DNA of 64,000 nucleotides from an uncultured Bacteroides sp. Lineage in GTDB: Bacteria > Bacteroidota > Bacteroidia > Bacteroidales > Bacteroidaceae. This document shows positions 51,960 to 60,675 of this stretch, one piece after another. Numbering within the stretch: the stretch's first letter is position 1; each line of letters starts with the position of its first letter. The translations under genes and the position numbers were made by a program. Below the pieces are notes generated by a model. That model was given only the letters and a program-made list of their open reading frames with translations, was not told the origin of the DNA and ran no database searches. The DNA is taken from assembly GCA_900766195.1 (NCBI GenBank), contig CAAFUN010000006.1, positions 124,001 through 188,000 of the forward strand, given 5' to 3'.

Positions 51960-53438
51960 TATCACATTCTTCCCGATGAGTTTTTGTAATTGATTGAATA
52001 TATTAGCATCCTTCAGATTTTCCCAATAGTCCTGAAAGACAATGGCATTCTCTGTGAATAGTCCATCAGGTCCTTTTTTATAGATTCTGAGTTGGTGCTT
52101 ATCACAGATTCCCATAAGCGCTGCTTCCAAAGGTCGGGCGTAAGATACTGCTTGATCAAAATCTTTTCTCAACTGACGAGGATTCTTAAAGTCAAGCTTG
52201 GCTTCTATCATGAAAGGAGCTTTAATCTGTCGGCTTGATATTTCTTGAGGGAAGAAGACAAAGTCTGGAATAAACTTTTCTTTTCTACCCAATTTGATAG
52301 TTAGCTGTCTTTTCCAGTCAGTAGCAACATACCCTAATTGTTCTAATATAGGGATAAGCAGCTGCTCTTCAACGTCCTTTTCGAATTTGACATGGACATC
52401 TAAATTGATTTCAGGAGATACAATCTGAGGAAGAGCACTATTGTCAAATCCCTTTTCTGCGAACATTCTCTGCAGATTTCGGTAATCCTCAATACTAAGT
52501 TCAACGCCATTCAGTCCCTGAAGGTTCTTACGCACAATAGGTGCGTTCTGCATGTACGCATCCGCCTTCAATTCTTTGGATGCAATGTGAGGTACTTCAA
52601 TGCGATGACTTACTTTGATACGGTCGCAATACATATCAAAGGGGTTAAACGAGGCATCTTGAATGGCTCTCCACACCGAATGAATATGGCTATGGGGAGA
52701 CAATGCATAAACTACCACAATATCACCACGCTGCGTATTGGCATTGCATTGCCATACGCTTGTGTCTTGCTTTAACGTCGTATCATAATCGCTCTTGCTA
52801 GCTCCCGCGAACCAAATACGACTGGGAGTGGGAAGCGAGGTGATATCCAATTCACTATTCGACAAGCATTCACGAGCATACCCGTAAAGCAATGCACAAA
52901 CATCTTCTTTGCTAAGATTGTTCTCCTTACGGAATTCCTCCAAGGCATTGCAGATGATCATGTACAAATCGCATCTTTCTTCAATATCTTTTTGAAGAGG
53001 CAGTTCAGTAGGCACTTCTATTCCCAAAAGTCTACACGAATCCAAAAATGTGTTGAAATTGTGATTATACAGTATCGGATAAAATGACGAATCTTCAGTT
53101 AAGTTATACAGGGCTAAAGAAAGGTAAGGAATTAGCATAGGTCGTTTTCTTGCAGGCACTTCATTTTGTTTGAGATCTTCCATAATGGCATGAAAGAAGT
53201 CATTATCAAGAATCTCTTTTTCACCAAGGACATTATCTGCTCCTTCGAGTAAATCAAAGTAGAAGTCAATGAAATAGTCAAAATCGATTACATTCAAGTT
53301 TTCCTTTAAAGGCTCATAAATGGTCTTCATTTTTTCTAAGAAACAGTCTTCAGTCTCTTCGCCTGTAAAAGAGAACATTTGCTTCATTCTCTTTCCATCT
53401 TCAGATTGCTCTAAATAAATTTTCAAATTATAATCCAT
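51954..53438 (-). CDS. EVE-like domain fused to HsdR_N-like nuclease
   Basis: A 494-aa protein. Residues 1-205 are mostly helical and unrecognised. Residues about 207-325 resemble an EVE/PUA-like module (RIWFAGASKSDYD, GDIVVVYALSPHSHIHSVWR, ASFNPFD, PIVRKNLQGLNG), a fold that in other proteins reads modified bases. Residues about 350-490 look like the HsdR N-terminal PD-(D/E)XK nuclease: IPDFVFFP (Asp392) and FMIEAKLDFKNP (Glu412-x-Lys414). It starts 13 bases after the helicase-nuclease gene and ends inside an IS982-like terminal repeat that provides the stop, so the natural C-terminus may be lost. Restriction of modified foreign DNA is an inference. Confidence 0.7.
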   Translation of the reverse strand: MDYNLKIYLEQSEDGKRMKQMFSFTGEETEDCFLEKMKTIYEPLKENLNVIDFDYFIDFYFDLLEGADNVLGEKEILDNDFFHAIMEDLKQNEVPARKRPMLIPYLSLALYNLTEDSSFYPILYNHNFNTFLDSCRLLGIEVPTELPLQKDIEERCDLYMIICNALEEFRKENNLSKEDVCALLYGYARECLSNSELDITSLPTPSRIWFAGASKSDYDTTLKQDTSVWQCNANTQRGDIVVVYALSPHSHIHSVWRAIQDASFNPFDMYCDRIKVSHRIEVPHIASKELKADAYMQNAPIVRKNLQGLNGVELSIEDYRNLQRMFAEKGFDNSALPQIVSPEINLDVHVKFEKDVEEQLLIPILEQLGYVATDWKRQLTIKLGRKEKFIPDFVFFPQEISSRQIKAPFMIEAKLDFKNPRQLRKDFDQAVSYARPLEAALMGICDKHQLRIYKKGPDGLFTENAIVFQDYWENLKDANIFNQLQKLIGKNVIT

Positions 53439-53451
53439 ATGTCTATTTGTG

Positions 53452-56400
53452 TTATTGACAACGAATTATTTCCACAATCATCCCATTCACTGGATAATAC
53501 ACGTACTCCGCAATAACCTGCTTACCGGCTGCTTCCAATGCAGCATGATAGCGATCGAATTGGGGCTTGTAATTACCTGCGAAGTGGACATTGTCTTCCT
53601 TAGTTACTGAAGTCTCTGTGCCCGGGAATGTTTTGAAGTCAACCAACACACAGCCCTCCTTTGTCTCCCATACCAAGTCCATGGAACCACGAACGATTTG
53701 GTCGTCCTCCTCATGAGTGAATGCCAATTCATGATACTGAGTGATGCAGGCATCATGTTTACTTGTGAGCCATTGAGTGAGATACTGACGGGCAGCTATG
53801 ATTGCCTGTGTGTCAGGCAGTATTTTATCAAAGTGGAAGGCAGATATCATCTGCTGGGCAGTCTGGAGGTCATGGGCTTCATCCTCCGTGCAGGCTGCGT
53901 AAATGTTATGAATGCAGTTGCCCACCTCACTCATATCCGGATTACCACATAAGGGAATTCGTTCGCCACGAGTGGCCACGAGTTCAACCTTTCCCTTCAC
54001 TTGTAGACCGGTATTGCTAGGCGCAATAAACTTATCGGGATAGACAGTTTCAGAAAGCGTACTAATATCAATATCCTTCAGGATGATTTCTGGTGTCTCA
54101 GAGTCATCTTTCTCATCTGCGCTTATCGTTTTACCAATGGTAAAGGGAAGTCCGCAGTCAAAGAGGTCAACCACACCAATTGCAGGTATATCAGCCAAGT
54201 TAATACCCAAGTTATTAATCCAAGTCATAGCCTTCTGAATACTCTTTTCTGCTTTCGAAGTAGTAATGAGTCTATCTTGTGCACGCGTCATACCCACATA
54301 AAGCAGACGGGCGGATTCCTCTAAAGCGATGCGCTTTATCTTGGCGAACGACTCATCTGCCCTGATTTCTACAGCGATGTCCTCGGGCACATTACTCTTT
54401 CCCCACGGCCAGGGAATCAGAGAGATAATCATTTCAGGGAAAAGATTGTCCTTGGTGGGTTCGGCTGTACGGATCTTCTGAATGCCGAACACTCCCCTTT
54501 GTAAGTTTTTCCTATCTTCAACAACATTTAGATCTAGTGAGAGGAGGATGACATTCTTCCACTGGAGACCTTTAGAGCCGTGATAGGTGCTGAGCACTAC
54601 ACCTTTGCTATCGCCCGCAGATGCAGCTTCCACACTTGATAGATAGTCAAGAAAACCAGTAGTTGTGGCACCCAATGTCATGGTCTGACAGTATTGCTCA
54701 TACTTCTCGGCCAAGGCTACAATCTGATAGAGGTTGGCTTCACGTTGTTCCCACCCAAAACCCCAACTCTTCATAACGGCTCGCAGGTTGAGTTCCACCA
54801 AAACACTTTCTACTTGGGCACTCACACTTTGACTGGCCCATTCTTTGCGACGACTCAAGATCGACTTGATCAAAGGTTGCTTATTAAGCCATTCCACAGG
54901 CACTTCTTCCTCAGGAATCTCTTCACCTGTTTCGGCTCGCCGGAGATATTTCTGATAGTCAGCCATATCCTGCAAACGGTCGTCGATTAGCTTGTTAAGT
55001 TTCCACCCTTGCTCAGTCAGAAACACAATTTTAGCCTTGGCCAATTGGTTGTGTCCATCTACGATAAGGGTCAGAATCGCAGCCATAATCTCTGTCTCTT
55101 GTTGGTCGTTTAATGATCCAGCACCGTGATTAACAGGGATACCAATATCATTGAGAGCATGTGATAAGATACTCAATTCGTTATTAGAATAAGCCAATAC
55201 AGCGATGTCGCTGTAGGGAATATGCTGTTCAATAAGCAAGTTCTTTATATGTGGAGCGATGCTAGCTAAAAAATCCTCTTTGTTCTTGTACGAAGATGCC
55301 CAGTGAATAAGATTGGGACCATCAGATGTTTTCTCCCTATGCTCTTTGAGAGCTACCTTACTTGGATCGAGTTTACCAGCAAAGACCCAGGTAAAGACAC
55401 TGTTGCAGAGATTCACTACGTCAGGTTCAGAACGGAAGGAAGTATCAAGTGATTCCACGCTTCCCGTGGGTATCATGTTGACAACGGCTTCAGTAAGATC
55501 CGTGTCTGCTCCACGGAATCCATAGATGGCTTGTTTGGAGTCACCACACCAATAAGATTCTTCCACTAGCTCACTTAGACTATTGAAGATATCCACCTGC
55601 ACGGGGCTAGAGTCCTGAAATTCATCCACCATGAGACATTTATAGCGTCCACTGATTTCATCGGCGATGTCGGGACGCTTCAGTAACTCTAAGAAATAAT
55701 ATTCCATGTCGTTAAAGTCGATGATGCGATGCTCTTGCTTGTACGTTTTGTACTGCTCGCGCCATTTGTCGGCCATGGCATAGATGCGCTTGACAACAGT
55801 GATGATTAAATCATAGATTTGACGACTGTGCCAGATGCCGACAGCTTCGACAATGAGGTTGGGTAACTCGGGCGCTTTCTTACTATAACCAGTAGGTAGT
55901 TTTTTCAAAAAAGAGCCCAAGGCAATGAAATCCTCTATCCCCCAAGTACGCTTCTGAAGGTAATCGTTGGCTGTGGTCTTACGGTCAGTAGCTATGCCCG
56001 TTGACTCAGTAGAAGCTATATTTACGATGGCTTTGAGAGCAGAAAGAAAACGATCCGGACTTAGATCGAAATCATGGTCGGGCTTAAAAAACTTCGCCAT
56101 TTGAGTAATGGAGTATTCCTTGGAATGTTTCATATCCACTACGCGATAGGCTACAGCCTTCTCAATAATGCTGCTGAGCCAATCTTTCCAAAACATCTCA
56201 TACGGACGCTCTTGAAAGCCATTCTCTTTATGCATGAGGCTAAAAGCGTTACGAAATTTTCGGAACAGTTTGATGTCATCGACGGTAGGCAGTGCAGCCA
56301 AGCTCTGATTGATATAGAATTTTGTGCTGTCTTCGTCCATCACATTCATTTCGGGGCTAAGGCCCAACAAGTACCAATAGCGTTTGATGAAATTCTCACC

Positions 56401-56640
56401 TATAGAATGAACCGTACCGATGACAGCTTGGTCGAGCATTGCCGCTTTGTCTTGCAGCCCCTCTTCATAGAGCACAGCGCGAGCACGCTCTTTGAAGTCA
56501 GCTGCGGCAGCTGTTGTGAAGGTCGTGAGAATAACCTCAGCGGGATTTAGACCTTCGCGGATTCTATCAGCCAACACATGGGTCAACTTATAGGTCTTAC
56601 CGCTTCCGGCACCTGCATTATAATATCTTACATTCTTCAT
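53452..56640 (-). CDS. UvrD/AddA-like helicase with RecB-type nuclease
   Basis: A 1062-aa superfamily-1 helicase-nuclease. The ATG at 56640 (MKNVRYYNAGAGSGKTYKL) is chosen because it overlaps the upstream stop as ATGA. Motifs are Walker A GAGSGKT (10-16), ILTTFTTAAAADFKERA, the DExx-box CLMVDEFQDSSPVQVDIF, WCGDSKQAIYGFRGADTD, LSTYHGSKGLQWKNVIL and motif VI LLYVGMTRAQDRLI. The C-terminal ~110 residues carry the RecB nuclease set: VRGSMDLVW and VLVDFKTFPG. The N-terminus differs from what I expect of housekeeping Bacteroides AddA, so this is probably an accessory end-processing enzyme paired with the upstream AddB-like protein. Confidence 0.85.
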   Translation of the reverse strand: MKNVRYYNAGAGSGKTYKLTHVLADRIREGLNPAEVILTTFTTAAAADFKERARAVLYEEGLQDKAAMLDQAVIGTVHSIGENFIKRYWYLLGLSPEMNVMDEDSTKFYINQSLAALPTVDDIKLFRKFRNAFSLMHKENGFQERPYEMFWKDWLSSIIEKAVAYRVVDMKHSKEYSITQMAKFFKPDHDFDLSPDRFLSALKAIVNIASTESTGIATDRKTTANDYLQKRTWGIEDFIALGSFLKKLPTGYSKKAPELPNLIVEAVGIWHSRQIYDLIITVVKRIYAMADKWREQYKTYKQEHRIIDFNDMEYYFLELLKRPDIADEISGRYKCLMVDEFQDSSPVQVDIFNSLSELVEESYWCGDSKQAIYGFRGADTDLTEAVVNMIPTGSVESLDTSFRSEPDVVNLCNSVFTWVFAGKLDPSKVALKEHREKTSDGPNLIHWASSYKNKEDFLASIAPHIKNLLIEQHIPYSDIAVLAYSNNELSILSHALNDIGIPVNHGAGSLNDQQETEIMAAILTLIVDGHNQLAKAKIVFLTEQGWKLNKLIDDRLQDMADYQKYLRRAETGEEIPEEEVPVEWLNKQPLIKSILSRRKEWASQSVSAQVESVLVELNLRAVMKSWGFGWEQREANLYQIVALAEKYEQYCQTMTLGATTTGFLDYLSSVEAASAGDSKGVVLSTYHGSKGLQWKNVILLSLDLNVVEDRKNLQRGVFGIQKIRTAEPTKDNLFPEMIISLIPWPWGKSNVPEDIAVEIRADESFAKIKRIALEESARLLYVGMTRAQDRLITTSKAEKSIQKAMTWINNLGINLADIPAIGVVDLFDCGLPFTIGKTISADEKDDSETPEIILKDIDISTLSETVYPDKFIAPSNTGLQVKGKVELVATRGERIPLCGNPDMSEVGNCIHNIYAACTEDEAHDLQTAQQMISAFHFDKILPDTQAIIAARQYLTQWLTSKHDACITQYHELAFTHEEDDQIVRGSMDLVWETKEGCVLVDFKTFPGTETSVTKEDNVHFAGNYKPQFDRYHAALEAAGKQVIAEYVYYPVNGMIVEIIRCQ

Positions 56641-59345
56641 AAGAAATAGCTTTTGAAACATGAATAATTGGAGAAGCCGTTGATGGAATGAAGCTCTTCA
56701 TCGATGTAATCGGGAGACAAGGGCACGAGTCCTTTCTCTTCTTGGTCCTTCACATAAGGAATATCTTCGAGCAGACAACCTTCTGCTTTTTCTATAATGC
56801 CTTGAAGCAGTTGTTCACGGCGGTAACGATAGGAATTCTTGATTTTCAGCAGCAAGGCATCTTCATTAGCCGGAGTGATATGTTCTACATGGGTACCCTC
56901 AGCAATACGAGCACTGGTAGTGAAAAGCTTATGCCAAGGCATGGTGAAGTAAGCTATGCCCACTACTGGCTTTTCATTCTCTAAAGAGATAAGATGCTCA
57001 TAAATAGCCAACTGCATAGATGCATTTTTCTCCAACAGTCCTTTATGATATTTACGGCTCGATGTCCATTTGAAGTCAAACACGAAAATCTCACCTAGTT
57101 GATTCCGCAAAGTCATATCCACAAAGCCATTGACAGTAGGATCCAACGTTTTATCCTTCATTAGACCAATGTTATTGCTCACTTGAAGCTCTCGTCCCAC
57201 TACGGTCAATCCGTTCGTTTTGATAATTTGCAGCAAAGCATCCAGACATTCCTTCAGTTGGTCACAGAAAAGGTGCCACTCAATAATGTTTTCTTGTAGC
57301 AACAAAATAGCTCCCTTCTCCTCCGTCATGCGCTGGAAGGTTTCCATGAAGTGGCTCGTAATATTGGCCTCTATATCTTGAGCACTGCCCTTGAAGAGCT
57401 CTTCAATAACAGCATGCGCTACGGTACCTTTCACAGTTGCTACAGCATCCATCTCGGCCGATGAACGGTCGCGAAGCTTCAAGATACGGTCCATCACGTA
57501 ATCCAGCGGATACTGGATGAGATTCTCAAGCGAGGAATAACTCTCTGTGACGGGCATTTCAATGAGGTGCTTGTTTTTGAGATTCACCTCAATACCCTCA
57601 GTATGATTATCCACATTCTTGACGATTTTCTTTTCAGCCTTGCTATTATCGGGGTACACATAAACCGAGGACAGGCTTTTAGGAAAGACCTGTTCCAAAC
57701 GAATGAGAAGCGGATGTTTAGCTACAACGTCTCCCTTGCTGGTATCGGTAACGATGAGCACCAATTGCTTTTTGCATTTCAATATGGGGCGAAGCATGGT
57801 ACGCATCATCGTTTCATTGAAAGCCGTCTCATCCCAAAACTTACATCCTTGTTTTGTAAGCGCTTGCTTTTCTACTTCATTAAGAAAGTCAGTAGTGAGC
57901 ACGGTGGTTGAGCTGTTGTAACAGTCTGTCCACAATATCTTATCGGTGGCTTCAACAATATCCGCAGTAGCTACCGTCCAGCGTGAACCAGCCTGACAGT
58001 CATAGATGGCAAAGTCCGTACTCGAATAAAGAGCACTGGTCCATCCTTCAAGCTTGCGGAAAGAAATGATGGCATCATCCGCCTCTTCTTCAACGATAGA
58101 AACCAATGATTTGCAGAGGCCGGCCACCTTTGCCAGCTGACTGCGATTGATCGGATCCATATCTTCAAGGTTGGACATCATTCCGCACCAGTTATTAAGA
58201 CTGTTGATGAAAATGAGCAAGGTTTGCTTATCTACACCCTCAGCTTCGGGCGTAGGGATAAATATCTCCAATGAATGATCCAGTTTCTTCATTGCTGCAT
58301 CAGCTTGATCATCATCGTCTGTCTCCTTTTTAATCTTTCTGCGATAGCTATCAATAGCCTCTCTGTACTCCTCATTTTTATAACCGCCTGTATTGAGCAG
58401 CACCTTGACCAAGTTTCTACGTAATTCGCTCTTGATGGGATGGATAGGCATCAACAGCCAAGAGATGAGGTTACGGATATTAAAAGGATACTCAAAGAGA
58501 CTCAAGCCCAGCTTGAAGAGTTGGGCAATCTGTGGATGGCCATTAGTGATGCTGCTACCCGAGGTAGGTTGTTGAAGCATACGCTGCACATTATCCAGCA
58601 ACTTGCCATCTGCAGTGATATATACATTGAAGTCATCTTTAGGTTGAGAAGCTATATAGCGAGCGGCATCCAGTTCGGTCGCAAACTTCCAAATTTGGAA
58701 AGATGAATCCTTCTCTTTCAGTTTATCTTCCGATTCATTACTGATAATTAGCTTTTGCACACGCGAAAGGTTACTGCCTGCAGTAGCTAAGACTGCGTCT
58801 GATTCGTACACAATCTCAGTTCCTGTAGCTTGTAGGGTATTTAATAATTGAACGATGGCAGGCGGCAAGCCATTCTCATCTCGGGAGGAAACTAGAATAC
58901 GGCTCTTATGCTGAAGAGGATTCTGCTTCAACAAGAGCGGTAGGATATATTCCAATCGGTCGCCAAGGGCCGGTGCTTGGAAATACTCCTCTACTTCCAC
59001 CAATACCTCTAGACGCCTGCTGGGTTGTTGCATCTTTGCTTGCCAACCATTAGCACGCAAGGTATCACGCCATTTTAGGCATTCATTACTTACCCCCAGA
59101 CCATTCTTTTCCCATGAGTCCGTAAGGATATTCTTTCCTTTAGCCATCACCTTGCGGAAAGCAGCATAATAAGCTGCCTGACGGTCGGTGGTGCTGATTT
59201 CTTCGTGATGGATGCCCAAGTGAAGCTCTAACAGGCTGAGCAGCCCTTCGAGGTTTACCACAGTATGATCAAGACAGATGCCACCATGAGCCTTGAGGTC
59301 TACAAAAGCATTGTTCGTATAGTTTAATCCGAAGTATATTTCCAT
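56637..59345 (-). CDS. AddB/RecC-like protein with PD-(D/E)XK nuclease
   Basis: A 902-aa protein. The N-terminal half has no Walker A motif, and its position next to an AddA-like gene suggests an inactive helicase-fold scaffold as in RecC/AddB. A C-terminal PD-(D/E)XK nuclease begins about residue 620, with VKGTVAHAVIEELF (the conserved His region), NGFVDMTLR, FVFDFKWTSS (Asp-x-Lys) and MQLAIYEHLI (QxxxY). No four-Cys iron-sulfur cluster of the AddB type is obvious. It ends in an ATGA overlap with the helicase gene and starts 12 bases after a 52-aa ORF. It is likely a subunit of the same complex. Confidence 0.75.
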   Translation of the reverse strand: MEIYFGLNYTNNAFVDLKAHGGICLDHTVVNLEGLLSLLELHLGIHHEEISTTDRQAAYYAAFRKVMAKGKNILTDSWEKNGLGVSNECLKWRDTLRANGWQAKMQQPSRRLEVLVEVEEYFQAPALGDRLEYILPLLLKQNPLQHKSRILVSSRDENGLPPAIVQLLNTLQATGTEIVYESDAVLATAGSNLSRVQKLIISNESEDKLKEKDSSFQIWKFATELDAARYIASQPKDDFNVYITADGKLLDNVQRMLQQPTSGSSITNGHPQIAQLFKLGLSLFEYPFNIRNLISWLLMPIHPIKSELRRNLVKVLLNTGGYKNEEYREAIDSYRRKIKKETDDDDQADAAMKKLDHSLEIFIPTPEAEGVDKQTLLIFINSLNNWCGMMSNLEDMDPINRSQLAKVAGLCKSLVSIVEEEADDAIISFRKLEGWTSALYSSTDFAIYDCQAGSRWTVATADIVEATDKILWTDCYNSSTTVLTTDFLNEVEKQALTKQGCKFWDETAFNETMMRTMLRPILKCKKQLVLIVTDTSKGDVVAKHPLLIRLEQVFPKSLSSVYVYPDNSKAEKKIVKNVDNHTEGIEVNLKNKHLIEMPVTESYSSLENLIQYPLDYVMDRILKLRDRSSAEMDAVATVKGTVAHAVIEELFKGSAQDIEANITSHFMETFQRMTEEKGAILLLQENIIEWHLFCDQLKECLDALLQIIKTNGLTVVGRELQVSNNIGLMKDKTLDPTVNGFVDMTLRNQLGEIFVFDFKWTSSRKYHKGLLEKNASMQLAIYEHLISLENEKPVVGIAYFTMPWHKLFTTSARIAEGTHVEHITPANEDALLLKIKNSYRYRREQLLQGIIEKAEGCLLEDIPYVKDQEEKGLVPLSPDYIDEELHSINGFSNYSCFKSYFL

Positions 59346-59357
59346 TTGATTCGGTGA

Positions 59358-59516
59358 TTATTTGTTCCAATATGCTAAGTCATTGTGTTGAAAGCCCAAT
59401 ACATTCCAGTTATCATCTCCCATTTCGTCTAAGTTGAATTCTACGATGCTCCTCAAAAAGTGAAATACCGAGTAAGACGAGAAGCTTGGGTTCAATTTGA
59501 AAATGACAGTCTCCAT
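59358..59516 (-). CDS. 52-aa ORF heading the helicase-nuclease cassette
   Basis: A short minus-strand frame, ATG at 59516 and TAA at 59358-59360, ending 12 bases before the AddB-like start. The product begins METVIFKLNPSFSSYSVFHF and is acidic in its second half (EFNLDEMGDDNW). I do not recognise it. It lies directly inside the IS982-like end at 59535, so it may be an intact small cassette protein or the remains of a larger gene. Tight spacing to the next gene supports translation. Confidence 0.45.
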   Translation of the reverse strand: METVIFKLNPSFSSYSVFHFLRSIVEFNLDEMGDDNWNVLGFQHNDLAYWNK

Positions 59517-59534
59517 AATTTTATCTATTCTTAA

Positions 59535-59860
59535 ACCTGAGTTCGAGATAAGAAATTAAAATATAAAATTGGCAATCACATGATTAATCTGCATATTTAT
59601 GACGCTATAAATCAATAAAATACAACATTGATTCAAGATGAAAACCGTAGACAAAGTTATCGAAATTTTCTGCATAGCAGATGATTTTGATGAGAATATT
59701 CCATTGACGTTCAAAACCAATTAGAAAGCAAGGCTGGCGCGAAGCGGCGTAATCATTCTTGCAATCTCTCTGATAGCGAAATTGTGGCTATTTAATTTGT
59801 TCCCATTCTGGCACATTCCATAAGTTCAAGAATTATGACCTGAGTTCGGGATAAGCAATT
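59535..59860. mobile_element. IS982-family remnant with two same-orientation ends
   Basis: One terminal sequence (ACCTGAGTTCGAGATAAG) opens the remnant at 59535. A second in the same orientation lies at 59838-59860. Between them is a decayed transposase start. An intact IS982 element is about 1 kb with inverted ends, so this is a deletion remnant or two partly overlapping insertions. Confidence 0.65.
59638..59834 (+). pseudogene. IS982-family transposase fragment
   Basis: The ATG at 59638 opens MKTVDKVIEIFCIADDF, the typical IS982 transposase N-terminus, and stops after 28 codons. Shifted frames then give RRNHSCNLSDSEIVAI and HSGTFHKFKNYDL, which match the following family segments (LSDSE motif and the FKHFY-like stretch). 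Several frameshifts and stops make it inactive. Confidence 0.65.
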
Positions 59861-59918
59861 AAATAAATAGTTCCAATTGGTTTTGTTTTTCTATCTTGTA
59901 CAAAGATCTCTCGTGTGT

Positions 59919-60512
59919 CTACAATTCTAACAAAACGGGATTGTTTGATAGCTTATATTCTTCGTTAACTACCGAAGCATTGATAAAAGTAGTATGGTCA
60001 ATCTTTTCAATGCCATAAGCATTGTGTATATGTCCGAACAGATGATACTTAGGTTGGATTGATAACACTTTTTGTAACAGAATAAGGTCTCCATAATTGA
60101 TATTTTCCGAGGAATCCAACACATAAAAAGGTGGTTGATGCGTTATTAGAATATCTATATTAGTTGGCATCTTTTGTATATTTTCATCATATTCTCCTAA
60201 TAAAACATCTCCCATAAACAAAGGCATTCCGTAGAAGTTTACACCCTCAATACTTACACCCGAATTACATAAATAGAAACAATTATCAGGCAAACCCTCC
60301 AAATCTGCACCTTGCAAGCAGTCATCATGATTGCCAGCGATGAATATCTTGTACTTGTAGGGCAGACAAGCGAACCATCCAATAAAATCGAAAAATTCCG
60401 CTTCCGTTCCAGAAAAAGAAAAATCACCAGAATGGATGATAATATCTGCAAAAGGTAAGTTTACTAATCGATTATGCTGGCTATGTGTGTCGGATAGATG
60501 TAGAATCTTCAT
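59919..60512 (-). CDS. Calcineurin-like metallophosphoesterase
   Basis: A 197-aa small phosphoesterase with the complete metal set: MKILHLSDTHSQH (DxH), IIHSGDFSFSG (GD), FIAGNHDDCL (GNHD), ILITHQPPF (H) and LFGHIHNAYG (GHxH). It resembles MPPED/YfcE-like enzymes of unknown substrate. It is on the same strand as the PARG, exonuclease and PD-(D/E)XK genes, but 163 bases separate it from PARG, so operon membership is probable and not certain. Hydrolysis of a nucleotide or ADP-ribose-linked phosphate would fit the neighbours (inference). Confidence 0.85.
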   Translation of the reverse strand: MKILHLSDTHSQHNRLVNLPFADIIIHSGDFSFSGTEAEFFDFIGWFACLPYKYKIFIAGNHDDCLQGADLEGLPDNCFYLCNSGVSIEGVNFYGMPLFMGDVLLGEYDENIQKMPTNIDILITHQPPFYVLDSSENINYGDLILLQKVLSIQPKYHLFGHIHNAYGIEKIDHTTFINASVVNEEYKLSNNPVLLEL

Positions 60513-60675
60513 TGTTAATTTTTAATACTACTATTTCATTCATAATAACATCGTTTAAAGTCCACTTCTTTTGCAGACTATTATTGTTAATCCCGCTCTT
60601 AAGGCTTCGCGAGTGTTTTGCCATGTAAGGTAGGTTATATTGATTATTGAAAATGCGGTATAGGTATATTCATTA

